Source: Kappaphycus alvarezii (taxonomy: Eukaryota; Rhodophyta; Florideophyceae; Gigartinales; Solieriaceae). Taken from it: DNA of 64,000 nucleotides. The stretch's first letter is position 1. Every line of letters begins with the position of its first letter. The stretch lies in assembly GCA_002205965.3 (NCBI GenBank), contig NADL03000215.1, forward strand, positions 24,019-88,018, in the 5' to 3' direction. The position numbers were made by a program, and so were the translations under genes. The notes below the pieces were generated by a model that worked only from the letters and a program-made list of their open reading frames with translations, was not told the origin of the DNA and did no database searches. Shown here one piece after another: positions 31,645-42,844 of the stretch.

Positions 31645-32394
31645 AAATGCTACCTTCAGGCCAGCCATCAAGCAGGCCGCATTGGACATGACGGCTTTCA
31701 AATGTAAACCACCCAAAAATTTCTCCCTCTCCGAGCGAGAAGGGGAGTCCACAAGCAAAACAGCCGCATTGGAGGTTCCTGCCAACGCAGAGACCCAGTT
31801 TAAGAGAATACCTTACACATTATAAATCATGCTTAGGTATGCCCCTTTGGGCGCCACTGCCTCTAAATTAATAAAGCGTCAACGCTTTCCCTCCCCTTAG
31901 AAACCTAGCGCTGTCGCCAGTCGCGCAATGGAACGGGTTCCGATACTAAACTGGATTATTTAGTTGAGAAGTATTGGATGGATTCATTACTACCAGGCCT
32001 TGCCGGTGAGAGTGAAGGCCATGAATGTGGGAAATGCGTTTGTAAGAAGATGGAATTGGCTGAAGCCAAGCGAATCATGGACTAGAAAAAGTTCTCCGGG
32101 TACTAAAGCGTGTGAAATGAAGCGAAGCAACCTGGCGTATATCATTCAAAAGTACAGAAGAGGACAAAGAGAGACTACCTTAACGTTAGGGCCTGAGCAA
32201 GCCTATTATGACCAGATGGAATCGGACTTTGCCCACCTTCGAGCACCTTTCGCATATCGTAGTCCACACCTTGGCCCCCGTACACTGTGAGATAAAGTCT
32301 TGCGTGAGTATTTCCAGAGCCGGAGCTAACATGAGCGGTCTTACAAAGAAAAGATAGCCAAGTATTTCAAACTGTCCAGAGGAAGAAGCACAGC

Positions 32395-33000
32395 TCATTC
32401 CTCAACGGTGAACTCTGCAAGAACTTCCTCTGTGCTCTTACCTCTCAGCTTATCAGCCACTGCCTCGCAAGTGAGGTCTACAAGGGACTCAACTTCAAGT
32501 AAATCAGCAGCTACCATGAGACGGATCATAGTCCAATTGTCAACATCCAAGAACCCCTTCTCCCACAAACAAATTGCACCCAAGCTCACCTCGTTGAGTT
32601 CCTGAAGGCGTTGAAATTTGCAAAACTCAATGATTTTTGTGAGGATGGAAGACTTAACGTCACATATCGGAATCATTATGCCATCGATATCATCGGCGTC
32701 TTCGAGCACACTTTTGACAAAATTGATCTGCATAGCGACATCTTTGTCAACCTCGAAAACTTCACCTTCTTTGCTTGTGAGCTTGACGGTAGCCGAACTG
32801 GTATCATTGGATCGAGTCGCCGGCATTATTGACTGGCTTGGTTGTGACCCAGAAGTATCGTTGAAAATGTTACCGAGTTGGTAGTTCTTTAGAATATTGC
32901 CTTGTTCAGTTTTGGCGTCTGGTAGGAACGACGTTAGAGATGCTCCAGTATCGTTAGCGTTTTGATCTAGAAAAGCGCGACAGAAAGGAGTATGAGGCAA
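32395..33000 (-). CDS. SKP1-like protein (unit 5 copy)
   Basis: The SKP1 part (32395-32826) is identical to the other copies. A two-base loss at about 33007 cuts the upstream extension, so the longest frame is 201 codons. The extension therefore varies while the SKP1 part does not, which favours the internal MPATRSND start. Confidence 0.72.
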   Translation of the reverse strand: MPHTPFCRAFLDQNANDTGASLTSFLPDAKTEQGNILKNYQLGNIFNDTSGSQPSQSIMPATRSNDTSSATVKLTSKEGEVFEVDKDVAMQINFVKSVLEDADDIDGIMIPICDVKSSILTKIIEFCKFQRLQELNEVSLGAICLWEKGFLDVDNWTMIRLMVAADLLEVESLVDLTCEAVADKLRGKSTEEVLAEFTVEE

Positions 33001-33053
33001 GGCACTCCAGGGCCGCCGTCGTCTGAAAATCTTTTCATTGGCAATCTAAACTG

Positions 33054-33070
33054 AATTGTACGGTACAATT
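33054..33070. promoter_or_regulatory. 17-bp palindrome (unit 5)
   Basis: This is AATTGTACGGTACAATT, as in the other units. Confidence 0.45.
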
Positions 33071-33472
33071 GAATGCAAGTTTATACGCACAGTAGGGGCG
33101 TTTGACCATTGCATCACTCGTAGTAAACCAACTTCAACCCATTTCACCCGAACGTCAGTGGTTACCCTACTTACAGTAGTCCTCGTCTGCGATTGCTGTT
33201 ATCAAGAAAGTAAAGTATACCAACCCATTCAGGTAAACCCCAAACAGCCCAACCTGTTGCTGTTATCAGGAAAATTAAGTAAACTAACCCATCTACCCCC
33301 ACCAACCCATTAAACCCAATTTACCTCTATCGCGGTATTTGCCTTTATCAAGAAAATTAAGTGTGCCGTACCACCCCACTTACCCAAACATTTAAGTAAA
33401 CCAACCCATTTAACCCAATTCAACGGTGTACAGAAATGGAATTTACAGTACACCGTACAATGCCCAGCGCGG

Positions 33473-35018
33473 TGATAGGGGTAAATCGTCGGGAGAAGAG
33501 ATATTCAGAATCAACCACCCCAAGAAGGAGGTGTTGCAAGCGACAAAAGTGCTACCGTGGTATAGTTGAACGAACGAAAAGGAGTGTATAGGGACGACAG
33601 TTGAAGGGCTACAAGCAAGTATGGAAGGGGCAGGGTCTACCACCTATGCTTAGTGACTAGGGTAAAATAAATGCTTCTTGGGTCTGAAGTTGACTCTCAA
33701 CTTCCTAACTATTTGGGACTGAGCTTGAAGCTGTCTGCCAACTTGCTTGACCTCTCCATGAGGAAGCGGTTTACTCAGCTTATATAGACTTTTGGCTAAC
33801 CCTAAAGTCCGAACAAAACTACAGAAGGTACCAGGAAATGCATACAAACAATTTGTGTGGATGATATACTCTAAACAAAAGATACTTAAGAAACTAACAA
33901 TCAATGAGGTCCTCTTATTTCCCATTCTCTAAATCAGATCCAAACAACTCCTCTAAAATATCCATGCTGTCCAAGCAGTCCCCACAAATATCTGCGAATG
34001 GCTCACAGCTCTCTATTCCCTCCTGGGAGATATCTAAACTACTAAAGATATCTCCATCCGGTTCCAGCGTCGGCACCACTTGATCCATACTCTCCAGTCC
34101 AGGCCCCACCAGTACAACACTTTCCATGCCCCCATTTCCCTCATCCAACTCGTCCTCGTCCTCGTCATCCTCCTCTTCCTCCTCTTCATCCTCATCCTCA
34201 TCCCCATCCTCATCCTCATCTTCAACCTCATCCTCATCCTCATCCTCCTCTTCATCCTCATCCTCATCCTCATCCTCATCCTCTCCCTCGTTATTAACCT
34301 CATAGACCAATCCAGGGGCTACCCACTCCTCAAAGGTCTCCCCAGCTCCCTCCTCGATGTCCCACTCCTGACCCTCAGGTACCTCCTCGGCCTCATCCTC
34401 GACGAAGAGCTTGCGGACGAATTCTATTATCTTCTTCTTAGTCTGCCGTCTCAGGTAGTCGTCTGCATCCGTCGGGCCATATACTGCGAGCGCAAGGCCG
34501 TTTAAGGGGCGAGAGGGGCGGTTTTTAGTGATGGGGGCGGAGGGGCGAAGGTTGCTCATTTTGGTTGTAAATGATTGTAGACGGAGGATAGAGGGTGTTT
34601 TGGGTGTGTTGGGGAGAGGAGTGATGAGTAAAATGATCAGGGACGTTTGAAACTTGGAATAAAAAGGTTTAAATAGGCTCCCGGGGCAGGTTCTATCGAT
34701 TAGGAATAGGTAAAATAAATCTGCAAGGGATTTTGTAGTAGTGCATTTGCGCCCTTTTTCTCAAAAAAACGAATTTGGAGGAGGAGGTAAGCAAAAAGGG
34801 AAAAAGAACTTGATTCGGGATCGATTCAGAGGGGTAGATACAGTATAAAAATATCTAGATAAAATGGAAGTAAATTTGGGGAGGACCGCGGTAATGATAA
34901 GCGAGGTTCAGGGAGGACGAGGAAGGACCGGAACTATAAGCAAATTTGGACAAGGAGAGGTAGTACAGTAAACTATAGGCCTGTAGATGACGGCGACAAA
35001 AAAAATCTGCGCCTAACA
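33473..35018 (-). repeat. 3' LTR of element C (1546 bp)
   Basis: It has TG...CA ends on the minus strand. It differs from the 5' LTR in acidic-repeat length and a few bases (for example TTGAAGGGCT against TTGAATGGGCT). Confidence 0.95.
33915..34559 (-). CDS. LTR-encoded acidic protein, intact (214 aa), function unknown
   Basis: I do not recognise this protein. Residues 1-55 are basic and include RPSAPITKNRPSRP and a likely amphipathic helix TKKKIIEFVRKLF. Residues 55-90 are mixed. Residues 92-140 are almost only Asp and Glu, encoded by GAGGAT-type hexamers. Residues 141-214 alternate acidic and hydrophobic residues (DIFSSLDISQEGIE; CLDSMDILEELFGSDLE), a composition typical of transcription activation domains. 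No signal peptide or membrane segment is visible. The ORF lies wholly in U3, 110-120 bases downstream of TTTAAATA (TATTTAAA on its strand) and upstream of the gag-pol TATA box. Each element carries it twice. Its N-terminal half is conserved with B-type LTRs mostly through synonymous change, which argues for selection on the protein. A transactivator or nucleic-acid-binding accessory protein is a guess. Confidence 0.8.
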   Translation of the reverse strand: MSNLRPSAPITKNRPSRPLNGLALAVYGPTDADDYLRRQTKKKIIEFVRKLFVEDEAEEVPEGQEWDIEEGAGETFEEWVAPGLVYEVNNEGEDEDEDEDEDEEEDEDEDEVEDEDEDGDEDEDEEEEEEDDEDEDELDEGNGGMESVVLVGPGLESMDQVVPTLEPDGDIFSSLDISQEGIESCEPFADICGDCLDSMDILEELFGSDLENGK

Positions 35019-35024
35019 CCCCCC
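35019..35024 (-). other. Polypurine tract of element C
   Basis: Six G on the minus strand directly precede the 3' LTR. Confidence 0.5.
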
Positions 35025-35053
35025 GGACTTAGGTCGAACGTCCCGTCTCGTTC

Positions 35054-36121
35054 TCAATGCTCTTGTTGTTCTTGTGGGAGTTCTATCCATTCATCAGGGA
35101 GAGTATAGGGTTCACTATAAGGATATGGTAGTAGCTCATTTCCAATATGATGAGAGAGTGTGTACCGTGCGATGACCGGCTCATCTCCTTGGTCAAGAGT
35201 TTCGTAGATTCGGCGTATGGTTTCATAGTGTTCTCTAATGAGCTCCTCCCGTTTCACTTCTCCAAACCTTCCAAATGTGAGGTAATAAACGTAGTATGCA
35301 AACTTTTCTGGCAACGGGTCCAGAAACGGGTATCTGAAGGAGAAAAAAACTCGCAACATAAGGACTGAGTCCTCACGAGTAAGGTGCGCCCCGTGAATGG
35401 TCTGGAAGCACATGCAAATACTAATTGCAAAAAAGGAAATTACTTCTGCTTCTCGTGGGTCCTCTGTCATTTCGCGAAGCCAACGTCTAATTGGTAGCCG
35501 TCCAATAATTAAGGATGCATAGTTTCCCCCTGGGAGACTAGGCGGTGTTTGAGGCGATCTTCTTGGCGATCTTCCTCGCTGCTCCCGACGCCTTGCCCTC
35601 TTCGATGATCCGCCCCGATCACTTGATGGTCCAGCTCGTATCATCATCACGGCCTCGGGAGGATCCTGGTCTTCGGCTGAGGTTGTGTTTCTGAGCGGAG
35701 CAACGTAAGGTTCCCATAGAGGATACGGGACCAGTCGATATTCCATATCAGGGGGCAAGCTGTAACCTCTCAGTCGCACATCTTGGTTGTTCTTAAGAAA
35801 TACGTAAACCGGACGGATAATGTTCAGATATGTTTGCGACAAGTCTCCGATAGCTACCATTCCATACCTTCCTATAGAGTAATGATATATGACTTCCACA
35901 AACTCTGGACCTGCTTCCGTGAACCTTCCGTTTTGGAATGAGAATAGAATTCTGATCAATAGTCGGAAATCTTCTTGAGGTAGCAATGGTCCGTTCAACG
36001 TACGAAAACATAGGCATATATTAATGTAGAAATGGACGATTACGTGGAGTTCGTAGTAGTCACGCGTAATCGAGATGATCCATTCCCAGGCCCTTTTTCC
36101 TCCCATAGGAATCATTCTATA
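35054..36121 (-). other. Duplicated domain of unknown function at the polyprotein C-terminus
   Basis: After the integrase tail (HARRLVPYHQRPEE) come two homologous segments, 36121-35687 and 35515-35093. Aligned by eye they share W..I, FYINICLCFRTLNGPLLPQED against FFAISICMCFQTIHGAHLTRED, RILFSF/RVFFSF, IGRYG/FGRFG, I.RPVY/IRRIYE, and PYPLWEPYVAP/PYPYSEPYTLP. The linker SSKRARRREQRGRSPRRSP is rich in Arg and Ser. No zinc, chromodomain or known catalytic motif is visible. It is present in elements B, C and D. The 20-residue hydrophobic cores could be buried helices or membrane-associated. Confidence 0.75.
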
Positions 36122-39100
36122 GTTAAAGATGAGTATGCCCCGTGGTTGCGCATAGTCCTGTGTGAGAAGGAATTCTTCAGGCCTCTGATGGTAAGGGACT
36201 AGACGACGTGCATGGATGGCCCTCCTTGATCTCTTCCCTGAGCTTGAACATAGCTTATAGTGCGGGTGTCTTTCCTCCGTGACGACGCAAGGATTCGAGT
36301 ACTTTGTTTGGAAGGCCGGCCACTTCACAGCCTGCTGCATTGCTTTCCCATGTACTACAAGTACTTTAGAGCCGACTGAAAAGGTTTGGACTGGAGGCTC
36401 TTCATTCTTATTTCTTGTCTGTGTTAGCGCGCGGTGTGATCTCCAGCCTTCAGTGGCCAGTAGTTCGACTTCTCTACTCTCTTCATCGATAATATTTGTT
36501 TCCATGTCTCTCTGTAACATTCTAGGAGCCCTTCCGTACATTAGCTCGAATGGTGACCGTCCGCTTCTTCCTCTTCTTCGACGATAGCCGTATAACACTT
36601 TTGGTAAGGCATCTTCCCACTGGATTTCATTCTTCGACATAGTTTTCGATATTGCTCGTTTGATGGTTCCAACCATCCTCTCCGCTTTACCGTTTGACAT
36701 AGGAGCGTATGCGAGAACTGTCTTCAGCTGAATCCCCTTCTCTTCCAAGAAACGAAGCAGTGAAGTTGCAGTAAAACAAAGGGCGTTATCTGAGATGATC
36801 CTTTTTGGAAGACCAAACGGTTCAATTATTTCTTTTTCGATGAATCTCAGGACCACCTCAGCATTGGCCTCCTCAACTGCAACTGCTATTGGCCATCCAG
36901 TAAGATGTTCCACCCCTATAAGGAGGTATTTGTTTCCGGAAGAGGTTTCCTTGAATGGGCCGGCAAAGTCAATTGAGAAGGTTTCAAAGAGAGCGGAAAC
37001 TGGGAAGCTTAGGGTTGTCTTATACTTTCGTATCGGAGTGAATTTTTGACAGTTGTCACAGCTTTTCACGAAATTATAGACGTCCTTATGGATACTGGGC
37101 CACCAGAATCTCTCAGTTACGAATTTTTTGGTTGTTTCGAGATCCCAATGCCCTAGCTCATCATGGAAAGTCCTCAAGATCTTCATTCTTTCTTTCAAAG
37201 GGGCCACTAGTCGGGGACCGGCTTTAGTGTGCCGGAAGAGTTTCCCATTCCACAATGTAAAGGCCTTTTGGTTCCTGCGTACCCAATTTCTGTGTTCGAG
37301 ATCAACCTTTCTCATTTCTAGTCCATCAAGGAATTTAATAAGTCCGTGAATATAAGCTTCGTACTCGTTATCGATCGGCACTTGAACTTCGGCAACTCCG
37401 ACGATGTCTTCGGAAGCTTTTTCATTTGGAATCAATGGATCCCTCAAGCGGGATAGGTAATCGGCAGGCTGATTATTGCGTCCGGGCCTATACACAATTT
37501 CAAACCGATATTCTGCGAAAATGTCGAGCCATCGGGCCAAGCGGTGATGTACATCTTTCTTTTGGAATGCTGTCTTAAGTGCCTGGTGATCAGTTATCAA
37601 GACAAATTTCTCGAGTGATAAAAGGTAAACACGAAACTTTTTCAGTGCGAAGACGACAGCTAGCGCTTCTTTCTCGCAGACTGAGTATCTCTTTTCCGCA
37701 TCATTCAGAGTGCGACTTGCGAATTGAACAGGGTGTAGTCTTCCGTTTTTCTTTTTGGGACAAAATGGCACCCAAAGACCGTTCTGAGGCATCTGTCTCC
37801 ACAACAAATGGTCTCTTGAAATCTGGATACATGAGCACTGGGGGGACACATAGCTTATCTTTAAGCTCCTCAAATGCAGTCTGCATTTCCTTGTTCCAGT
37901 AAAATTTTCCGTTCTTCGTAGTGCTGGCATGTAACGGTGCTGCAGTTTTGGCGAAATCTTTGATAAATCTTCTGTAATATGAGGCCAGTCCTAAGAAGCT
38001 TCGAACCTCCGTCTTTGAAGCGGGCCTGGGTGCCAACTTGATTTTTTTCGTTTTCTCTGGATCCACTTTAATTCCCTCTTGATCGACGATATGACCGAGT
38101 AATTGGATAGACGTTTTCGCAAAGAAGCATTTGCTTAACTTAATTTTCAGGCTGTACGCATCTATTCTCTCCACCACAGTCTTGACATGCGATATGTGCT
38201 GATCCAAGGTTTTTGAGAATATCACCACATCATCGATATAAACTCTTGCAAATGGAAGTCCTTTCAAAACCTCGTTCATCATTCTTTGGAATGTAGCTGG
38301 GGCATTCATGAGACCAAAAGGCATCACTTCGAACCTGAATGTACCGGCTTTGCTGGTAAAAGTTGTTATTTCCTTACATTTTTCATCTAATGGAATCTGC
38401 CAATAACCAGTGTAAAGATCAATTGAGGTGAAGTATCTCCCGTCCTTCAAGTCCTCGAGGATTTCTTCCATGTTTGGAATCGGAAATCGATCGGGTATCA
38501 TTCTCTGGTTCAGCTGTCGGTAATCGACGCAAAAGCGAAGTTTTCCATCTTTCTTTGGTGCTCACAACTGGAAATGACCATGGGGACGAAACTGGCCGAA
38601 TAATATCCATTTCCAGCATACTTGTAACATTCTCTGAGATAAATTGGTCATATTTTGGCGGTTGACGTCTAGGCCTGTGGTAAATTGGTTGAGTATCGGT
38701 AAGTTCAAATGAGTGAGTGACCGGTACACTTGCTTGTCTTAAATCTGATACACTCCATGCAATTACTTCGGAGATGATGCTAACATGTCGGATATTTTCA
38801 GTGAGGCGGCGGGAAGGTGCTGCACTTTTCCTTGGATTTCTGCCATTTGGCGCCCTTTTTCTTCTTGATTCTCAACCTCAATATTTTGAAGGACCTTTTC
38901 CGGCGTGCTCACATCTTCAGATATGGAATCCGATATATTCCTGTTTTCCTTGCAATTGTAATCTTCTTTCATGCTCCGAATTCCGTCCTTTGATTCGATA
39001 TTATCGCAAAAAGAAACACATTCAGGTGTCACACCTACCCTAGAATTCCAGTTCATCTGTTTCAAACCCAGAATCATAATCATCCCATGCCATGTTCAGT

Positions 39101-40977
39101 ATCCCCCGAGCGTACCCTTCTCCACTTCCGAAAGTGTTAGTTGGTTCGAAATCTTCGCTGTCATAGCTAGAAGTGAAATCTTCACTGTCCGTTTCTTTCA
39201 AATCTACCGGATGTGTGCTTTTGTCGAAATCCAGGGGCATCTTCACGGTTCTGCCGTCAACATTAACTGAAACGATTTGGTTGCCCAAGTCAATGCAGGT
39301 CCCTAGTCTTTCCATGGTAGGGCAGCCAATGATTGCATCGAAAGGGAGATCAGGCATGACAAGAAAGTCTAAATCAACTTTAGAGTCCCCAAAGAACACG
39401 GAAACCTTGTCAACAGTGCCCATGCATTTTGATACGGTTCCATCCGCCACAGTTATTCTTCGAGTAGTTGGAATAATTTCAAGACCTAGATCTGTCACCA
39501 AAGTTTCTGAAATAAGGTTTGGAACAGCGCCCGAATCGAAAAGAGCTTGGGTTTGCATTCCCAATACTTTGACTGGTACTAGTTTAAGACGTCTTGGTGC
39601 TGTCGAGGCCGATTGAAGAAACAGTTTCTTACCCTTAGCGGACTTATTAGACCTGATAATTTTTTTGAGTTCTTTCCTCGCGTCCTCTGCGTCGCCCCTC
39701 AAAAGTTGACCAAACGTTATCCCAGTTGGGGCTGATGCAAGCTCAGCCACCAAATTGTACTTCTTCACATATTCTAGTACGTCCTTTGGGATATTCTTAA
39801 ATTTCTTACTCTTTTTCGTCTTCTTGGCCGGAGTGACTCCAACTCCTGGAACAACTTGATCAGACCTCTTGGTTCGAGGAGGTACAGGTGCTGGGATATG
39901 TTCCAGCATTCCATAATCTAGCCTAGGTTTCTTCGATAAAATGTTCCCTTCCCCATCCCTTTTTGTCACATTGACTTGACTGATTTCTTCAGCGATGGAT
40001 ACGTTACCGGCATCCGTCAACTTGTGATCCTTTCTGTTTTGTAAGATTTTCATCTCTGGTCCTGACTCGCTCCTTGCGTCCGATAAATTTGCTTTTCTGT
40101 TGTCTTTAGACCAGCAGTTACTTTCATGATGCCCATATCGACCGCACTTTCCACAACGAGTGTTTCTATGTGGATTATCAGGACACCTATTTGCAAAGTG
40201 TCCAGGCTTGTGACAGTAGGAACAGACTTCTGCGGCCTTGGGGGCCCCAGACTGGTTCTTCTTAATGGTAAGAGTAAGGCTTTCCAACTGCGAGGTTATC
40301 ATGTCAAGTCGATTATCGAATCGGGTTTCCAACCTTTCTTCCAAGTTTTTGACATCGCTCCTGACTGATTCCAATGCTGCTGCGCTAGTCGCTGGCCTTT
40401 GATAATTCTTTTCAGGATGTACGATCGGCATAGATGTACGGGTTTCCGTCGGCATTTCACTTAGTGACTGAAACGTCTCCGAATTTTTGACAAATTCTAC
40501 TATGGTACCCTTCAGTTCATTAAAAGTGTGAGGGCCCTTGATGAGGAGGAAATCGGAGAGCCGCTTATCCCCCATCGCCGCCTTACGCAGCATTCCGTAC
40601 TTGGCTTGGGCGTTGAACCCAGCCTTTTCATAGAGATCACACAAGTATACCAATGAGCTTAACAAATCGTCGAAGTTGAGCCGGGCCTCTATGGCGGTAC
40701 GAATCATCTCATCTGGTTCTACCTCCTTAGCATATTCTTTCACAAGCCACTCACATACCTCACCGAAGTTACGCCCATTCCCGTTAAGAGACCACCCGTT
40801 GATAAACTTGGCCTTATATTTGTGCTTTGCGTCACCATGAAGATAGGCGAAGATACTTTCGGCCTTCTCTTCATCGCTCTTCTCACGCATCACAACGTTG
40901 ACATATGTATAGAGAAACTCCTCAACGTCTTCATTCTTGCCCCCTGTGAACGTTATACGAGCAGCGTTGAGATCCAT
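35054..40977 (-). pseudogene. gag-pol polyprotein of element C, few frameshifts
   Basis: This is the best-preserved complete copy. 40977-39040 is open for 645 codons: Gag, coiled-coil, zinc knuckles at residues 252-265 and 275-288, protease DSG at 481-483 with AIIGCPTMERLG about 65 residues later. Then come RT (38700-38000) with [10 protein letters not shown] and YIDD, RNase H (ETDAS, TDHQAL, PADYLSR), integrase with an HX4H-CX2C zinc domain and a D, D-35-E core (SID, ISD, KAE), and a 350-residue C-terminal extension. Interruptions are two-base losses near 39052 (between DE and W), 38563 and 37750, and a small insertion near 38774. 37738-35054 is open to the end. No separate gag stop exists, so Gag and Pol were one fused frame of about 1,970 codons. 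Confidence 0.92.
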
Positions 40978-41046
40978 GATTACAGAAAAGAAATCCCCTC
41001 GAATGGTTCCCTAAGACTGCTCAACTCGAATACCTCGGGTGCAACC

Positions 41047-41064
41047 CCCTCCACAAGAGTACCA
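41047..41064 (-). other. Primer-binding site of element C
   Basis: It reads TGGTACTCTTGTGGAGGG, two bases inside the 5' LTR. Confidence 0.65.
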
Positions 41065-41373
41065 AATGATAGGGGTAAATCGTCGGGAGAAGAGATATTC
41101 AGAATCAACCACCCCAAGAAGGAGGTGTTGCAAGCGACAAAAGTGCTACCGTGGTATAGTTGAACGAACGAAAAGGAGTGTATAGGGACGACAGTTGAAT
41201 GGGCTACAAGCAAGTATGGAAGGGGCAGGGTCTACCACCTATGCTTAGTGACTAGGGTAAAATAAATGCTTCTTGGGTCTGAAGTTGACTCTCAACTTCC
41301 TAACTATTTGGGACTGAGCTTGAAGCTGTCTGCCAACTTGCTTGACCTCTCCATGAGGAAGCGGTTTACTCAG

Positions 41374-41381
41374 CTTATATA
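41374..41381 (-). promoter_or_regulatory. TATA-like box for gag-pol (element C)
   Basis: TATATAAG on the minus strand, downstream of the LTR ORF. Confidence 0.5.
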
Positions 41382-41509
41382 GACTTTTGGCTAACCCTAA
41401 AGTCCGAACAAAACTACAGAAGGTACCAGGAAATGCATACAAACAATTTGTGTGGATGATATACTCTAAACAAAAGATACTTAAGAAACTAACAATCAAT
41501 GAGGTCCTC

Positions 41510-42155
41510 TTATTTCCCATTCTCTAAATCAGATCCAAACAACTCCTCTAAAATATCCATGCTGTCCAAGCAGTCCCCACAAATATCTGCGAATGGCTCA
41601 CAGCTCTCTATTCCCTCCTGGGAGATATCTAAACTACTAAAGATATCTCCATCCGGTTCCAGCGTCGGCACCACTTGATCCATACTCTCCAGTCCAGGCC
41701 CCACCAGTACAACACTTTCCATGCCCCCATTTCCCTCATCCAACTCGTCCTCGTCCTCGTCATCCTCCTCTTCCTCCTCTTCATCCTCATCCTCATCCCA
41801 TCCTCATCCTCATCTTCAACCTCATCCTCATCCTCATCCTCCTCTTCATCCTCATCCTCATCCTCATCCTCATCCTCTCCTCATCGTTATTAACCTCATA
41901 GACCAATCCAGGGGCTACCCACTCCTCAAAGGTCTCCCCAGCTCCCTCCTCGATGTCCCACTCCTGACCCTCAGGTACCTCCTCGGCCTCATCCTCGACG
42001 AAGAGCTTGCGGACGAATTCTATTATCTTCTTCTTAGTCTGCCGTCTCAGGTAGTCGTCTGCATCCGTCGGGCCATATACTGCGAGCGCAAGGCCGTTTA
42101 AGGGGCGAGAGGGGCGGTTTTTAGTGATGGGGGCGGAGGGGCGAAGGTTGCTCAT
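41510..42155 (-). pseudogene. LTR-encoded acidic protein, 5' LTR copy, frameshifted
   Basis: Outside the acidic tract it is nearly identical to the intact copy at 33915. The span of 646 bases is one more than the intact ORF, and the frame is lost within the hexamer repeat (near 41795-41885). Slippage or a consensus error in the repeat would explain it. Confidence 0.75.
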
Positions 42156-42263
42156 TTTGGTTGTAAATGATTGTAGACGGAGGATAGAGGGTGTTTTGGG
42201 TGTGTTGGGGAGAGGAGTGATGAGTAAAATGATCAGGGACGTTTGAAACTTGGAATAAAAAGG

Positions 42264-42271
42264 TTTAAATA
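42264..42271 (-). promoter_or_regulatory. TATA-like box for LTR ORF (element C 5' LTR)
   Basis: TATTTAAA on the minus strand, about 110 bases before the ORF start at 42155. Confidence 0.5.
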
Positions 42272-42844
42272 GGCTCCCGGGGCAGGTTCTATCGATTAGG
42301 AATAGGTAAAATAAATCTGCAAGGGATTTTGTAGTAGTGCATTTGCGCCCTTTTTCTCAAAAAAAACGAATTTGGAGGAGGAGGTAAGCAAAAAGGGAAA
42401 AAGAACTTGATTCGGGATCGATTCAGAGGGTAGATACAGTATAAAAATATCTAGATAAAATGGAAGTAAATTTGGGGAGGACCGCGGTAATGATAAGCGA
42501 GGTTCAGGGAGGACGAGGAAGGACCGGAACTATAAGCAAATTTGGACAAGGAGAGGTAGTACAGTAAACTATAGGCCTGTAGATGACGGCGACAAAAAAA
42601 ATCTGCGCCTAACACGCGGCATGCCTGCTCGCCGGCACTCAGCCGACCCTGTAAGGAAGGTCATGTATTGTAGTGTTACCCATCAGCGACGACTTATCCC
42701 GCATAACGCATTAGCCGCGTGGATATAACCGACCACATCTTCCATGCACTAAAGTAGATACTGAACGCATTAAACTTCTTTCTTCTTAAAAAAAAAAATG
42801 GTCTTTCGGCTTCCCTGTCGCCCACTTCCCTGTTTCAGAGGTGG

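Larger units (their letters stand above)
29468..33472 (+). repeat. 4-kb tandem unit 5
   Basis: It is nearly identical to units 3 and 4, with one C-to-T change near 30236 and a two-base loss near 33007. It ends at the target duplication of element C. Confidence 0.95.
33473..42614 (-). mobile_element. Element C: full-length Ty3/gypsy LTR retrotransposon (9142 bp)
   Basis: The 3' LTR is 33473-35018 and the 5' LTR 41067-42614. It is flanked on both sides by CGCGG (33468-33472 and 42615-42619), a clean 5-bp target duplication in the unit sequence CAGCGCGGCATG, which is uninterrupted at 21461. LTRs are nearly identical, so insertion is recent. It contains the only intact LTR ORF. Confidence 0.97.
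41067..42614 (-). repeat. 5' LTR of element C (1548 bp)
   Basis: This matches the LTR of element A almost base for base and the C 3' LTR closely. Confidence 0.95.

Noticed and set aside
17486..33472. CRISPR or bacterial-type repeat array
   Set aside because: Repeats are 4 kb long and contiguous, and the whole context is eukaryotic retrotransposon DNA.
34080..34505. Plus-strand ORFs of Ser/His/Pro or Ile/Leu repeats in the LTRs (also 3463-3886, 13363-13557 on the minus strand, 41675-42101)
   Set aside because: They are antisense or off-frame readings of the GAGGAT hexamer tract that encodes the acidic region of the LTR ORF.
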